DNA of 64,000 nt from JANJUB01 sp964586225. GTDB taxonomy: Bacteria > Armatimonadota > Fimbriimonadia > Fimbriimonadales > Fimbriimonadaceae. Both the position numbers and the translations under genes were made by a program. Each line of letters starts with the position of its first letter. The first letter of the stretch is position 1. The notes under the pieces were generated by a model. The model did not search any database. It was not told the DNA's origin and was given only the letters and a program-made list of their open reading frames with translations. The stretch lies in assembly GCA_964586225.1 (NCBI GenBank), contig CAZPHD010000003.1, positions 1-64,000 of the forward strand. The letters are read 5' to 3'. Shown here piece after piece: positions 50,029-58,462 of the stretch.

Positions 50029-52608
50029 TCACAAGGCCAGGACCGCCTCTATTGCCGACGATAAGCCGTCTGGTGGAGTCTCTGCCGCCCCAGCCTCGAA
50101 GAATCCGAAGTAGTGCGCATGACCACGAGACGCGACAGGAACCAGCCGCTCCGCCACCTGTCGGCAAAGCCGAGCATCCCCCTCGTTCTCAAGCTGACTG
50201 AACACACGACTGGCAATCACAAAAACGTGAGGGTGGCGCGAAGTCGCATGGTGCGTGTGGAGAATCTGAAGCGCCTCCCGAAGCCACCGCCGACATTCGG
50301 CAAGGTCACCGAGCGCCAAGTGAGCGCTTGCCCCATCCGCATAGGAGAGCGCCAATGAAGCGGGCGCACTGGTCCGACGCTTGAACTCCATACTCTCTTC
50401 CTGCAGTTCAAGCGAACGCCGGTGATCTCCCGCCAAGTGGTGCGCCATGGCCCACTCGTTCAGGGCGGAGGCGATTCCCCATCCGTAGCCTCCCTCCCGG
50501 CAGTAATCAACTGCCGTCGAGCCCGCCGCCAGCGCCTCCGCAATCTGACCCCGGCGGTTCGCAACTAAGACCCGAATCACATGGGCCGCACCCATCCAGT
50601 TGGCTTCGCCAACGCGCTCCATGACGCGCACACCTTCGGTCACATTCGCCTGCGCCACATCGTAGCGTCCTTCCTCAACCCGAAGCTGCGCGAGTTGTAG
50701 AATCGCAAGGCCTTCGTGGAGCGGGTCATCGGTCTGCCGGGCGAGGCTCCGCGCCCTTTCAAACCACGGCTCAGCTTCGGAGCGGCGGCCTTGGAAGAAG
50801 AGAAAGTTTCCCAGGGTGTGGTTGGCGAAGGTGAGGTCACTCAGAGCCGCATCCGACGCCGTGTCCAGAGCTTGTCGAAGTCGCGTTTCCGCCCACTCCC
50901 AATGACCTCGCAGAATGGTGAACCAGTTGATGCCGCTCACCAACCGTAAAGCTTCGGCGGGATCGTGGCGAATCAGCCATTGCCAAGCCGCTTCCAAGTT
51001 CGGCAGCTCTAGCTCCGCTTGGTCGTGAAGCGCCGATTCGCGGGGGGTGAACGCGTTGGCCTTGCACGTCTGAGCAAACGCGGCAAAGGTGCGGGCGTGG
51101 CGCCCTTGCAGTTCTCGGTGTCGGGCCGGCTTGGCCAAGTCCGCCGCGAACTGCCTGACCGATTCGATCAGCCGAAACCGCCGTGGATCGGTGCCTGGCT
51201 GCGGTAGCACCCAGGCGGAGGACACCAGTTCTGCCAGAATCTCCCCCCGGCCAGGTCCGACGACGTCGGCAAGCGACTGCCGCATGAACGTACCCTCGAA
51301 GACCGCGAGATCAGTCAGCAGATCCTGAGCGTGAGGGTCGAGGAGTTCGAAGCTGACATCCAGAACGTTCTGAAGCGAACGATGTCGGGCGTGGCCTTGG
51401 CGGTGGGTGAGAAACTCGAAGCGGTCTGTGAGTTCCTCGAGCATTTCGCGAGGAGTCAGCAGGCGAGCCTTCGCCGCACAGATTTCCAGGGCCAGCGGAT
51501 ACCCATCCAGCCTCTGACAGAGTTCCTGAAGGATCACCTTGTCCCGAACGAGGTCGACGTCCGGACTGACCAGCCGGCAACGCTCGCCAAACAGCAACTC
51601 GGCTTCGGCGGGTTCAAGGGGCCCAAGTGGATACTGAAACTCTCCCGACAAGCCCAGCGGAACGCGCGAAGTGACCACCACTTGAAGGCTGGGGAGTGCT
51701 TCGATGAGTTCTGAGACGCTCGCTGCACCTTCGCGCAAGTCTTCTAGGTTGTCCAGGACAAGCAGCGCCGAGGTCTCCGCGAGCGCATAGATGAGGGCGT
51801 CCAGGGGTGGAGTCCCCGGCGGAGCACTGATTCGCAGACTGCTGACGACGGTCGACAAGATGCGCGTGGGATCGGCAAGGTGGGCAAGCGCGACAAACCA
51901 AGAATTTGGGTGCCTCTCTTTCACCAGCTGATGCGCAAGCCGCGACTTGCCACAGCCCCCGGGGCCGGTGATGGTAAGCAAGCGATGCTCACCAAGCAAG
52001 CGATCCAACTCGGACCGCTCACGCACTCGACCGATGAAGGAGGTTTCGATCGCCGGGGCCTGAAGCGCATCGTACGATGGCCCCAGATCACGAAGTCGCG
52101 CGCGTAGATCAAGGCGGGTCGGGTCTACGGCCAACGCCCTCGAAACGAGCGCCACGGCCTCCGAAGAAGGAAGCTCAAAGCTCTTGGCTAGTACGCACTT
52201 GAAGTACAACTCGTCAAGTTCGAGGAGGGCGGGCATGCGCCAACTGCCGTCATATCCTTCGAGTAGCCTCCCTCGGTAGAGAGTGGGATCGAGGTCGCGG
52301 CGAAACTTGAAGACGTCAACATCGAAGCACTCCGGGTCGAGCCATACCGACTGGCGGTTCGCACCAATCGCTTCCCCGAACGTCTGGCGAAGGGAGGACA
52401 GGGCTGTTCTGAGGTTGCGACCCCTCGCCAGATCTTCGGCCGCTGGCCAGATTTCGGATGCTAAGACTTCGCGGCTCACTTCTTCGCCGAGTCGAAGGGC
52501 GAGATAGGCAAAGACGGCTTCTGTGGCCAGGGTGCGGAAGTGAACAGGCGATTGCCCGTCGCGTTCGACGCGCATGCGACCCAACAACCGAACCTGCCAC
52601 TGCGGCAC
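50029..52608 (-). CDS. SARP/BTAD-type NB-ARC/TPR regulator
   Basis: An 859-residue regulator. Residues 1-100 form an OmpR-type winged helix (WQVRLLGRMRVERDGQ ... LASEIWPAAEDLARGRNLRTALSSLRQTFGEAIGANR). A BTAD-like helical domain follows (~100-190). The NTPase has P-loop LLTITGPGGCGKSRLAHQL and Walker B ALLVLDNLEDLR. The last ~350 residues are TPR repeats. These proteins bind DNA and sense an effector through the STAND module. No obvious target gene lies beside it. Divergent from the small protein at 52700. Confidence 0.87.
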   Translation of the reverse strand: MPQWQVRLLGRMRVERDGQSPVHFRTLATEAVFAYLALRLGEEVSREVLASEIWPAAEDLARGRNLRTALSSLRQTFGEAIGANRQSVWLDPECFDVDVFKFRRDLDPTLYRGRLLEGYDGSWRMPALLELDELYFKCVLAKSFELPSSEAVALVSRALAVDPTRLDLRARLRDLGPSYDALQAPAIETSFIGRVRERSELDRLLGEHRLLTITGPGGCGKSRLAHQLVKERHPNSWFVALAHLADPTRILSTVVSSLRISAPPGTPPLDALIYALAETSALLVLDNLEDLREGAASVSELIEALPSLQVVVTSRVPLGLSGEFQYPLGPLEPAEAELLFGERCRLVSPDVDLVRDKVILQELCQRLDGYPLALEICAAKARLLTPREMLEELTDRFEFLTHRQGHARHRSLQNVLDVSFELLDPHAQDLLTDLAVFEGTFMRQSLADVVGPGRGEILAELVSSAWVLPQPGTDPRRFRLIESVRQFAADLAKPARHRELQGRHARTFAAFAQTCKANAFTPRESALHDQAELELPNLEAAWQWLIRHDPAEALRLVSGINWFTILRGHWEWAETRLRQALDTASDAALSDLTFANHTLGNFLFFQGRRSEAEPWFERARSLARQTDDPLHEGLAILQLAQLRVEEGRYDVAQANVTEGVRVMERVGEANWMGAAHVIRVLVANRRGQIAEALAAGSTAVDYCREGGYGWGIASALNEWAMAHHLAGDHRRSLELQEESMEFKRRTSAPASLALSYADGASAHLALGDLAECRRWLREALQILHTHHATSRHPHVFVIASRVFSQLENEGDARLCRQVAERLVPVASRGHAHYFGFFEAGAAETPPDGLSSAIEAVLAL

Positions 52609-52699
52609 GGCGTGATCGTACCGAGTTCGACGGATTTAACGTCGCCACGACTTCTAGGCGAGGGCTCGTCTGCTAATCTAACGTCGAGTGAGGAGCCGA

Positions 52700-53068
52700 A
52701 TGTTAGGTGGAGTTACGACGGAGTCGAGGCAGAGATTGATGAGCGCGGCGGGTTGGCTCGTGCTTGTAGTCTTGGCGTCTGCATTCATCTATGCGCTCAC
52801 TGCCGAGGCCAAATGGGAACGAACCAAGGGCGAATGGTCGAAAATCTCCGTCGAGATCCAGGGCCTCCATCAAGATCAGATCGGAGAGGTTATTGAGGCA
52901 CGACTTGACCGGCCGGTCGACGTCGTGGTGCAACATGACGAGGTTCTCGTGTTCGATAGTTGGGAGTATCGCCACATCTTCGGAACGGCCCGGTGCTTTC
53001 TTCGAATCGTGGTGCAAGGTAGCCGTGTAACGTCTTCGCAGCTTGAGGAAACTGGGCTAGCACTTTAG
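52700..53068 (+). CDS. Small single-pass membrane protein
   Basis: A 122-residue protein with one span (MSAAGWLVLVVLASAFIYALTA) followed by a soluble domain (KISVEIQGLHQDQIGEVIEARLDRPVDVVVQHDEVLVFD). No family recognised. ATG 52700 has AGGAG 4 bases upstream. GTG 52688, 8 bases after a TAATCT box, is an alternative leaderless start adding 4 residues. Confidence 0.55.
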   Translation: MLGGVTTESRQRLMSAAGWLVLVVLASAFIYALTAEAKWERTKGEWSKISVEIQGLHQDQIGEVIEARLDRPVDVVVQHDEVLVFDSWEYRHIFGTARCFLRIVVQGSRVTSSQLEETGLAL

Positions 53069-53092
53069 CCACAGCATCGCACAATCATGGAG

Positions 53093-54988
53093 CTATCCCT
53101 GGCCCACACCCGCCAGCGCTTCCTCGCCCATGATCTCCTTCACAACCTTGTTCTGGTTGATCCGATACTTGCGAGGGCGCGGCGCGATGAAGTTCGTTTC
53201 CACCTTCTCAGTCAAGTCGAACTCGGGGCCATCTGGCGTCCACGAAGCCTTCGTCGTCACCAGCCACTGCTCGTCGTTACGGTCGGGCGTGTCCATCTTG
53301 AAGTGGGCACCGCGCGACTCGTCGCGAACAATCGCCCCGCCGACAATCGCCTTCGATTGCTCGATCATGTGGATCAGAGCGCGCGTAAACGGAACGGCTT
53401 GGTTGCTCCAGCCCGCGTCGTCGATCAGGTCGCACTGGTGGGCGCGGGTCGTGAGCTCGTTCAGACGCTCTCGGGCGGCGAGAAGGTCCTTCTGCGTGCG
53501 CCAGATGCCGCAGTTGTTCCACATCACGTCGCTCAGTTCGGCGTGGAGCGCGTACGGGTTCTCCTTGCCGTTCGACTTAGCGAGGTTGTCGTACTCCGCT
53601 TGCCGCTCGCGGACCGACTCCGCCACCGCCGCTGAATCGGCGCCGCTGGCCTGCTTGAGATACGCCATCACGCCTTGCGCGGCGATCTCACCTCCGTAGA
53701 GGCAGCTGAGCAGCGCATTCGCTCCGAGACGATTCGCGCCGTGATATTGATAGTCGCACTCACCCGCCGCGTAGAGGCCGGGAATGTTGGTCATCTGATT
53801 GCGCGGGGAATCCACATCAATCGCGGTTTCGTGGCCCTTCTCGTAGTCCACCCACAGCCCGCCCATCGTGTAGTGCACGGCGGGATAGATGCGCATCGGC
53901 ATCTCGATCGGGTCCTCGCGCATGAACTTTTCGTAGATTTCGAGCACGCCTTCGAGCTTGTCGTTGATGATTTCGCGAGTGTGCGGGCCACCGCGGCTCT
54001 CGTGCAGGTGCGTGATGTCGAGATACACCTGCTGCTTGCCCTGGACGCCCCGGTCCATGCGGCACACGCAGTAGATCGTGAAGCTCACGAGGTCTCGGCT
54101 GAGCAGATTGCCGTACACGGGGTCGAGTTCCTCGCAGAAGTACCAGCGATCCGACTCGGGAATGTCAAGCGGCCGGCGGCTGTCCATCGGATCGCGCGGC
54201 GTCCACAGCCGCCCGCCCTCGCCACGCACGGACTCCGACATCAGGCGGCACTTGTCTTCGCCGGGGATGGCGGTCGGGTGGATTTGCACCATCTCGGGAT
54301 TGCCGTAATGCACGCCTTGCTGATAACAGATGCTGACGGGCGAGCCGGTGTTGATGATCGAGTTCGTGCTCTTGCCGAAGATCACGCCGTTGCCGCCCGT
54401 GCACATCACGACCGCGTCGGCGGCGAAGCCTTCGATCTTCATCGTGCGGAGGTCTTGGGCGACGAGGCCGCAGCACTTCCCTTCCGCGTCCTTCGAAATG
54501 CCGAGGAACTCCCAGCCCTCGCGCTTCTCGATGAGGTTCATCGACTCCCAACGCCGGACTTGCTCATCCAGTGCGTAGAGGAGTTGCTGGCCGGTGGTGG
54601 CACCCGCGTAGGCGGTGCGGTGCTTAAGCGTGCCGCCAAATCGGCGGAAGCTGAGCAGCCCTTCGGAGGTTCGGTTGAACGGCACGCCCATGCGATCGAG
54701 GAGATAGATGATCGCCGGCGCCCGCTCGGCCATGCGCATGACGGGCGGCTGGTGGTTCAGGAAGTCGCCACCCGTGATCGAGTCTTCAAAATGGAGGTAG
54801 GGCGAGTCACCCTCTCCGCGCAGGTTTACCGCCCCGTTGATGCCGCCTTGGGCACACACGCTGTGGCTCCTTTTGACGGGCACGAGGCTAAAGAGTTGGA
54901 CCTTGACGCCCGCTTCCGCGAGCTTCATTGCGGTCATGAGGCCGGCAAGGCCTCCGCCGACGACGGCGACAGTTCGTTGGGCTGCCAT
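53093..54988 (-). CDS. sdhA: Succinate dehydrogenase/fumarate reductase flavoprotein subunit
   Basis: A 631-residue flavoprotein of the B. subtilis SdhA type. VAVVGGGLAGLMTAMKLAEAG binds FAD; HSVCAQGGINGAVN surrounds the FAD-His region; TGGNGVIFGKSTNS and GLYAAGECDYQYHGANRLGANALLSCLYGG are conserved; HYTMGGLWVDYE carries active-site residues. It oxidises succinate to fumarate at the inner membrane. No sdhB or sdhC is adjacent in this window, unusual for the complex. It is 15 bases downstream of the broken DUF433 gene. Confidence 0.94.
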   Translation of the reverse strand: MAAQRTVAVVGGGLAGLMTAMKLAEAGVKVQLFSLVPVKRSHSVCAQGGINGAVNLRGEGDSPYLHFEDSITGGDFLNHQPPVMRMAERAPAIIYLLDRMGVPFNRTSEGLLSFRRFGGTLKHRTAYAGATTGQQLLYALDEQVRRWESMNLIEKREGWEFLGISKDAEGKCCGLVAQDLRTMKIEGFAADAVVMCTGGNGVIFGKSTNSIINTGSPVSICYQQGVHYGNPEMVQIHPTAIPGEDKCRLMSESVRGEGGRLWTPRDPMDSRRPLDIPESDRWYFCEELDPVYGNLLSRDLVSFTIYCVCRMDRGVQGKQQVYLDITHLHESRGGPHTREIINDKLEGVLEIYEKFMREDPIEMPMRIYPAVHYTMGGLWVDYEKGHETAIDVDSPRNQMTNIPGLYAAGECDYQYHGANRLGANALLSCLYGGEIAAQGVMAYLKQASGADSAAVAESVRERQAEYDNLAKSNGKENPYALHAELSDVMWNNCGIWRTQKDLLAARERLNELTTRAHQCDLIDDAGWSNQAVPFTRALIHMIEQSKAIVGGAIVRDESRGAHFKMDTPDRNDEQWLVTTKASWTPDGPEFDLTEKVETNFIAPRPRKYRINQNKVVKEIMGEEALAGVGQG

Positions 54989-55003
54989 AGCTATGGCGTG
55001 AGT

Positions 55004-55251
55004 CTACCGGGGATGGGCTGGATGTGGTGGGATGTGGCTGGAATGAGCTGCAAACGCCAGGCAGGCTCGGATGTCGTCACGTTCGAGCAAGGGAGAATCC
55101 TCAAGAATCTGCTCAGGCAAAACATCGTCAGCGACATTTCCAGAACGTCAACGACCCGGATTCGTAGCCCACGAATACACGGCCGCCCGCCACACACATG
55201 GGCAGTGGTCGTGACACGATCCAGCAGTGCAGAGCGTTCCTGTTCTGACAT
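55004..55251 (-). pseudogene. DUF433 antitoxin gene, frameshifted
   Basis: The start (ATG 55251, with AAAGGAA upstream) gives SALLDRVTTTAHVCGGRPCIRGLRIRVVDVLEM, the DUF433 N-terminus. At about 55131-55135 the frame is lost. The other frame continues as ADDVLPEQILEDSPLLERDDIRACLAFAAH, the rest of the domain, to a stop at 55006-55004. A missing base explains the break; it may be decay or assembly error. No toxin gene is beside it. Confidence 0.7.
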
Positions 55252-55275
55252 TTCCTTTAGGATACAGCGAATTCT

Positions 55276-55617
55276 TCACCCAAACCGCTGCGTGACCTCA
55301 ATCAGCCCCACGATGTTGTCGTTCAGTTCCTCCAGCCGCTCGGCGGGGATCCACCACTCCGTGTGGTAGCTCGCCCCCACCGTCTGAATCTCGAACTGCT
55401 CGGCAAACTCCGATCGCACTTCGAACCGCGTCACGAACCCCTGTCCCGAGTCGCGCACATTCCATCGGCTCGCGATCTCGATCGCGTACGCCTCGTTCAT
55501 GACGGGATAGAAGATCGGCTGCTCGGGCAGGCGAGGCGGCCATCGCCGAAAGCCGGAGGCCTCGACGAGGGCCAGTTCATTCGGCCCGGTGGGCCGCCAC
55601 ATCGTGACCGTCTTCAT
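55276..55617 (-). CDS. Crystallin-J1-like conserved protein
   Basis: A 113-residue protein of the family annotated ADP-ribosylation/crystallin J1: TVTMWRPTGPNELALVEASGFRRWPPRLPEQPIFYPVMNEAYA, GFVTRFEVRSEFAEQFEIQ and TEWWIPAERLEELNDNIVGLIEV. No ADP-ribosyl hydrolase motif is present, so the name is historical. Role unknown. It starts within the stop of the R3H ATPase (ATGA). Confidence 0.7.
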   Translation of the reverse strand: MKTVTMWRPTGPNELALVEASGFRRWPPRLPEQPIFYPVMNEAYAIEIASRWNVRDSGQGFVTRFEVRSEFAEQFEIQTVGASYHTEWWIPAERLEELNDNIVGLIEVTQRFG

Positions 55618-57197
55618 CCCAACCGCGTCGGCAAGACCCGAATCCGCCGGTTCGGCTCCTCGCCCACCGCTTCGCTCGCGAGGCGCCGCGCCTCCGTCAC
55701 CTGATGCTGCATCTTGCGGATTGGCGCGGGCTGCGGCGTGAGGTCGAAGGGCTTCCCCGTTTGGAGCACCATCTCGACCGCCTTCAGCACCTCGTCCATC
55801 GCCTCGCTCTCCGACTCCGGCCCTTCGCCCGCACGACGAAGAATCTCATCGAGCGCACCCGAAATCTGCGAGAACGTGTTCGACTTCACCACCACCGCCG
55901 GGATCGGCTTGCCCGCCGCTTCTTGCAGCTTCTTGGGCCGGTTGGCGTAGGTCGAGCGGATCGCCATGATCGCATCGGCCTGCGTGATATCGGTACACAC
56001 AAACGCGGGGGCGCGCTTCTCGCGGATGGCCCGCTCGAGACGAGTCCGCGCGATGCCGTAAGGGTAGATGCGCACAAGACCCGCGTTGGTCTTGGGATCG
56101 GACGCGGGTTCGGGCTCCGGTTCCGGGCGCCGCGCCAAGGCCGGGAATCGCTCGTTGAACCCCGGATCGTCGTGGACATCTTTGCTCTCGGCCGCCTGGA
56201 CCACTTCGAACGATCCGGTGACGGTTCGCACCCGAATCTCGGGTTTCGGCGGGATGCCGCGCAGGATGAGGTCCACCGTCTTCATCACGTTGTGATGCAC
56301 GGCCAGCCGCTCGTAGTCGAGAAGCTCGATGACCACATCGAAGGTCGGCGGCGCCTTTCGCTCGAGGACCGTTTTTTGCGTGCCACGTCGGCGGGCTTCG
56401 TCATCCGAAAGCGTGACCGCCTGAATGCCGCCGATCAGATCGGCGAGCGACGGGTTGAGCATCAGATTCTCGAGGGTTTGACCATGGGCAGTGCCCACAA
56501 GTTGAACGCCGCGTTCGGCGATCGTGCGGGCGGCCATGGCCTCGGATTCGTTGCCGATCTCGTCGATGACGATCACTTCCGGCATGTGGTTCTCGACCGC
56601 TTCGATCATCACCTGGTGTTGAAGCGGAGCCGAGGGGACCTGCATCCGCCGTGCCGCCCCAATGCCGGGATGTGGAATGTCGCCATCTCCGGCGATTTCG
56701 TTGGAGGTGTCGACGATGACGACGCGCTTGCCGACCTCGTCCGCGAGCACGCGGGCGACTTCACGGAGCTTGGTCGTCTTTCCAACGCCCGGGCGACCGA
56801 GCAGCAAGATGGAGTGCCCAGCGCGCACGATGTCGTCGATGATGTCGATGGTGCCTTCGAGCGCGCGACCCACGCGGCAGGTGAGGCCGACCACTTTGCC
56901 GTGGCGGTTCCTCATGCACGAGATGCGGTGGAGGGTGCGCTCGATTCCGGCCCGATTGTCGGAGCCGAACTCGCCGATTTGGCGAATGACGAACTCGATG
57001 TCGTGCTCGGAGACGGTGACGTCTTCCATGCGCTCGGTTCGGTCACGATAACGCGCTTCCGCCGGGCGGCCATAGTCGAGGACGACTTCGATCAAGGCAT
57101 CGTAGCCGTTCTCCCGTTCGATTCGCTCGCGGACAACCGCGGGCAGCACGTCGAGGAACTGCTTCATGCCATCGTGGTGCAGAGTAGTTTCGCTCAA
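55614..57197 (-). CDS. R3H/SpoIIIAA-like AAA ATPase
   Basis: A 527-residue ATPase with LLLGRPGVGKTTKLREVARVL (P-loop) and VIVIDEIGNESEAMAARTIAERG (Walker B), as in SpoIIIAA/Ycf45 proteins. The N-terminal ~100 residues have DVLPAVVRERIERENGYDALIEVVLDYGRPAE. The C-terminal third has an R3H-like region (RTRLERAIREKRAPAFVCTDITQADAIMAIRSTYANRP). R3H binds single-stranded nucleic acid. The start TTG 57197 or ATG 57167. Function unproven, possibly DNA or secretion related. Confidence 0.78.
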   Translation of the reverse strand: MSETTLHHDGMKQFLDVLPAVVRERIERENGYDALIEVVLDYGRPAEARYRDRTERMEDVTVSEHDIEFVIRQIGEFGSDNRAGIERTLHRISCMRNRHGKVVGLTCRVGRALEGTIDIIDDIVRAGHSILLLGRPGVGKTTKLREVARVLADEVGKRVVIVDTSNEIAGDGDIPHPGIGAARRMQVPSAPLQHQVMIEAVENHMPEVIVIDEIGNESEAMAARTIAERGVQLVGTAHGQTLENLMLNPSLADLIGGIQAVTLSDDEARRRGTQKTVLERKAPPTFDVVIELLDYERLAVHHNVMKTVDLILRGIPPKPEIRVRTVTGSFEVVQAAESKDVHDDPGFNERFPALARRPEPEPEPASDPKTNAGLVRIYPYGIARTRLERAIREKRAPAFVCTDITQADAIMAIRSTYANRPKKLQEAAGKPIPAVVVKSNTFSQISGALDEILRRAGEGPESESEAMDEVLKAVEMVLQTGKPFDLTPQPAPIRKMQHQVTEARRLASEAVGEEPNRRIRVLPTRLG

Positions 57198-57287
57198 GGT
57201 TCTGTTGGGGATCGTTACCCCATGTCAGTTTGACGTCTTGGACAGGGGAATGGGTGTGTTAAGGGTTGAGAATGTGGGGGATAGGAC

Positions 57288-57632
57288 CTAGTCGGGACGC
57301 CTGATTCGGATCTTCGATTCTGTGATCACGACGAACGCTCCTGCCCACGAATCAACATCCTCGGTGGCAAAGATTGCTCGAAGTCGGTCACATAGTGCCT
57401 GACGAGAGGGGTTACTCAGCCGGAGAATCACGACCCCCGCGTGTTGGCCCGGCGCGAACTGGCGCAAGTCGGAGAAGTCCAGATCTTGTGTGAACAGTAT
57501 CCGATCTTCGGATTGGGCGGCTGCCCAGATGACATCATCTGATTCGCCGCAAAGACCCTCGTCACGAACGGTGTCCACGTTGTCACCGAGTTCAAGGCCC
57601 TCCGGCAAGTTCTCGTCGAGTTTCGCCCTCAT
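57288..57632 (-). CDS. DUF5615 PIN-like toxin
   Basis: A 114-residue protein matching DUF5615: MRAKLDENLPEGLELGDNVDTVRDEGLCGESDDVIWAAAQSEDRILFTQDLDFSDLRQFAPGQHAGVVILRL. Acidic residues D6, E7 and those in TQDLDFSD would form the PIN-type metal site. It is predicted to cut RNA as the toxin of a type II toxin-antitoxin pair. It overlaps the DUF433 fusion gene upstream by 4 bases (ATGA), the expected antitoxin-toxin layout. Confidence 0.8.
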   Translation of the reverse strand: MRAKLDENLPEGLELGDNVDTVRDEGLCGESDDVIWAAAQSEDRILFTQDLDFSDLRQFAPGQHAGVVILRLSNPSRQALCDRLRAIFATEDVDSWAGAFVVITESKIRIRRPD

Positions 57633-58441
57633 CGCAGTTCTGGAACGGGACGGACGGGCTGATCCTCAAGCGCGGACTGAGCCGCAAACCTGACCGCCGC
57701 TACGAGATGCTCTCTCGATAATGTCGGAAACGCTCTCAGTATCTCCTCGAAGGTATCACCTTCTGCGAGACTGGCGAGCACCGTTCGCAGGGGCACCCGA
57801 GTCCCGGACATCACCGTTTGACCCCCCATCACCCCAGGGTCTGAGCTAAACATAGATCGCCCGTATTGCGCCGACGCTTCTGCCACTCTATGCGTAGGCA
57901 TCGCTCCAAAGAGTGCGATCACTTGGCGAGTCAGAGCGGTCGCTCTAACCGCGTTGACCGCCCGACGGTAGTTTCGAAACTGCCGCGCCACCAGGGCTGC
58001 ATCAGGGTCGTTGATTGAAAAGACTCTCTGGGTTCCCGTCTCAACTTCGACCACGTGTCCAAGATCGTTCGCGGGGATCACCGGGTGATCTTTGCCGAAG
58101 TGAGCGCCGTCGAAGTGGTAGCCTGCCGCAACGACGGCAATCGTAAACGTCTCTCCCGTGGGCACCCTAGGGACGACGACGAGGTCGCCGGAGGTCATCT
58201 CGAGCATGGTCTTGAGGATGCTGTAGCGAGTGCGACGTTCAGCCTCGTCTGCCCCCCATGTAAAGAATGCGTTCGAGTCCCTGAGCCAGACCTCGATCTC
58301 GCGTAAGCGACCACTATCGTCCACCAACGCTGTGCCCCTGCCACCCCAACCCTGGCGCAGACGCCCTGACCGAAGTTCCTCGGTGATCCATGAGAGCTTC
58401 TCCTCCCACGTCCAGAAGATGAAGACCTGTGGCTGATTCAC
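57629..58441 (-). CDS. Antitoxin: sensor-like domain fused to DUF433
   Basis: A 270-residue protein. The C-terminal ~58 residues (201-258, GVMGGQTVMSGTRVPLRTVLASLAEGDTFEEILRAFPTLSREHLVAAVRFAA) are DUF433, the usual antitoxin partner of DUF5615. The N-terminal ~180 residues are not part of DUF433: TWEEKLSWITEELRSGRLRQGWGGRG, then TSGDLVVVPRVPTGETFTIAVVAAGYHF and ANDLGHVVEVE. They resemble PUA/EVE-like modules seen at the N-terminus of Mrr-type and related nucleases, which sense modified DNA. The GTG start lies 6 bases after TACAAT. Confidence 0.72.
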   Translation of the reverse strand: MNQPQVFIFWTWEEKLSWITEELRSGRLRQGWGGRGTALVDDSGRLREIEVWLRDSNAFFTWGADEAERRTRYSILKTMLEMTSGDLVVVPRVPTGETFTIAVVAAGYHFDGAHFGKDHPVIPANDLGHVVEVETGTQRVFSINDPDAALVARQFRNYRRAVNAVRATALTRQVIALFGAMPTHRVAEASAQYGRSMFSSDPGVMGGQTVMSGTRVPLRTVLASLAEGDTFEEILRAFPTLSREHLVAAVRFAAQSALEDQPVRPVPELR

Positions 58442-58447
58442 AACCGT

Positions 58448-58462
58448 ATTGTAACGCGTTAC
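58448..58462 (-). promoter_or_regulatory. Antitoxin-toxin promoter with 12-bp palindromic operator
   Basis: On the minus strand TACAAT (58453-58448) is 6 bases before the GTG. GTAACGCGTTAC (58451-58462) is perfectly self-complementary and overlaps the -10, as an autorepressor site would. It lies at the 3' end of the DUF2726 gene. Confidence 0.6.

Noticed and set aside
53675..55369. 564-codon plus-strand ORF opposite sdhA
   Set aside because: Antisense to conserved SdhA and composed of Ala/Arg/His repeats typical of a shadow frame.
55704..57233. 509-codon plus-strand ORF opposite the R3H ATPase
   Set aside because: Antisense to a P-loop ATPase; no recognisable motif.
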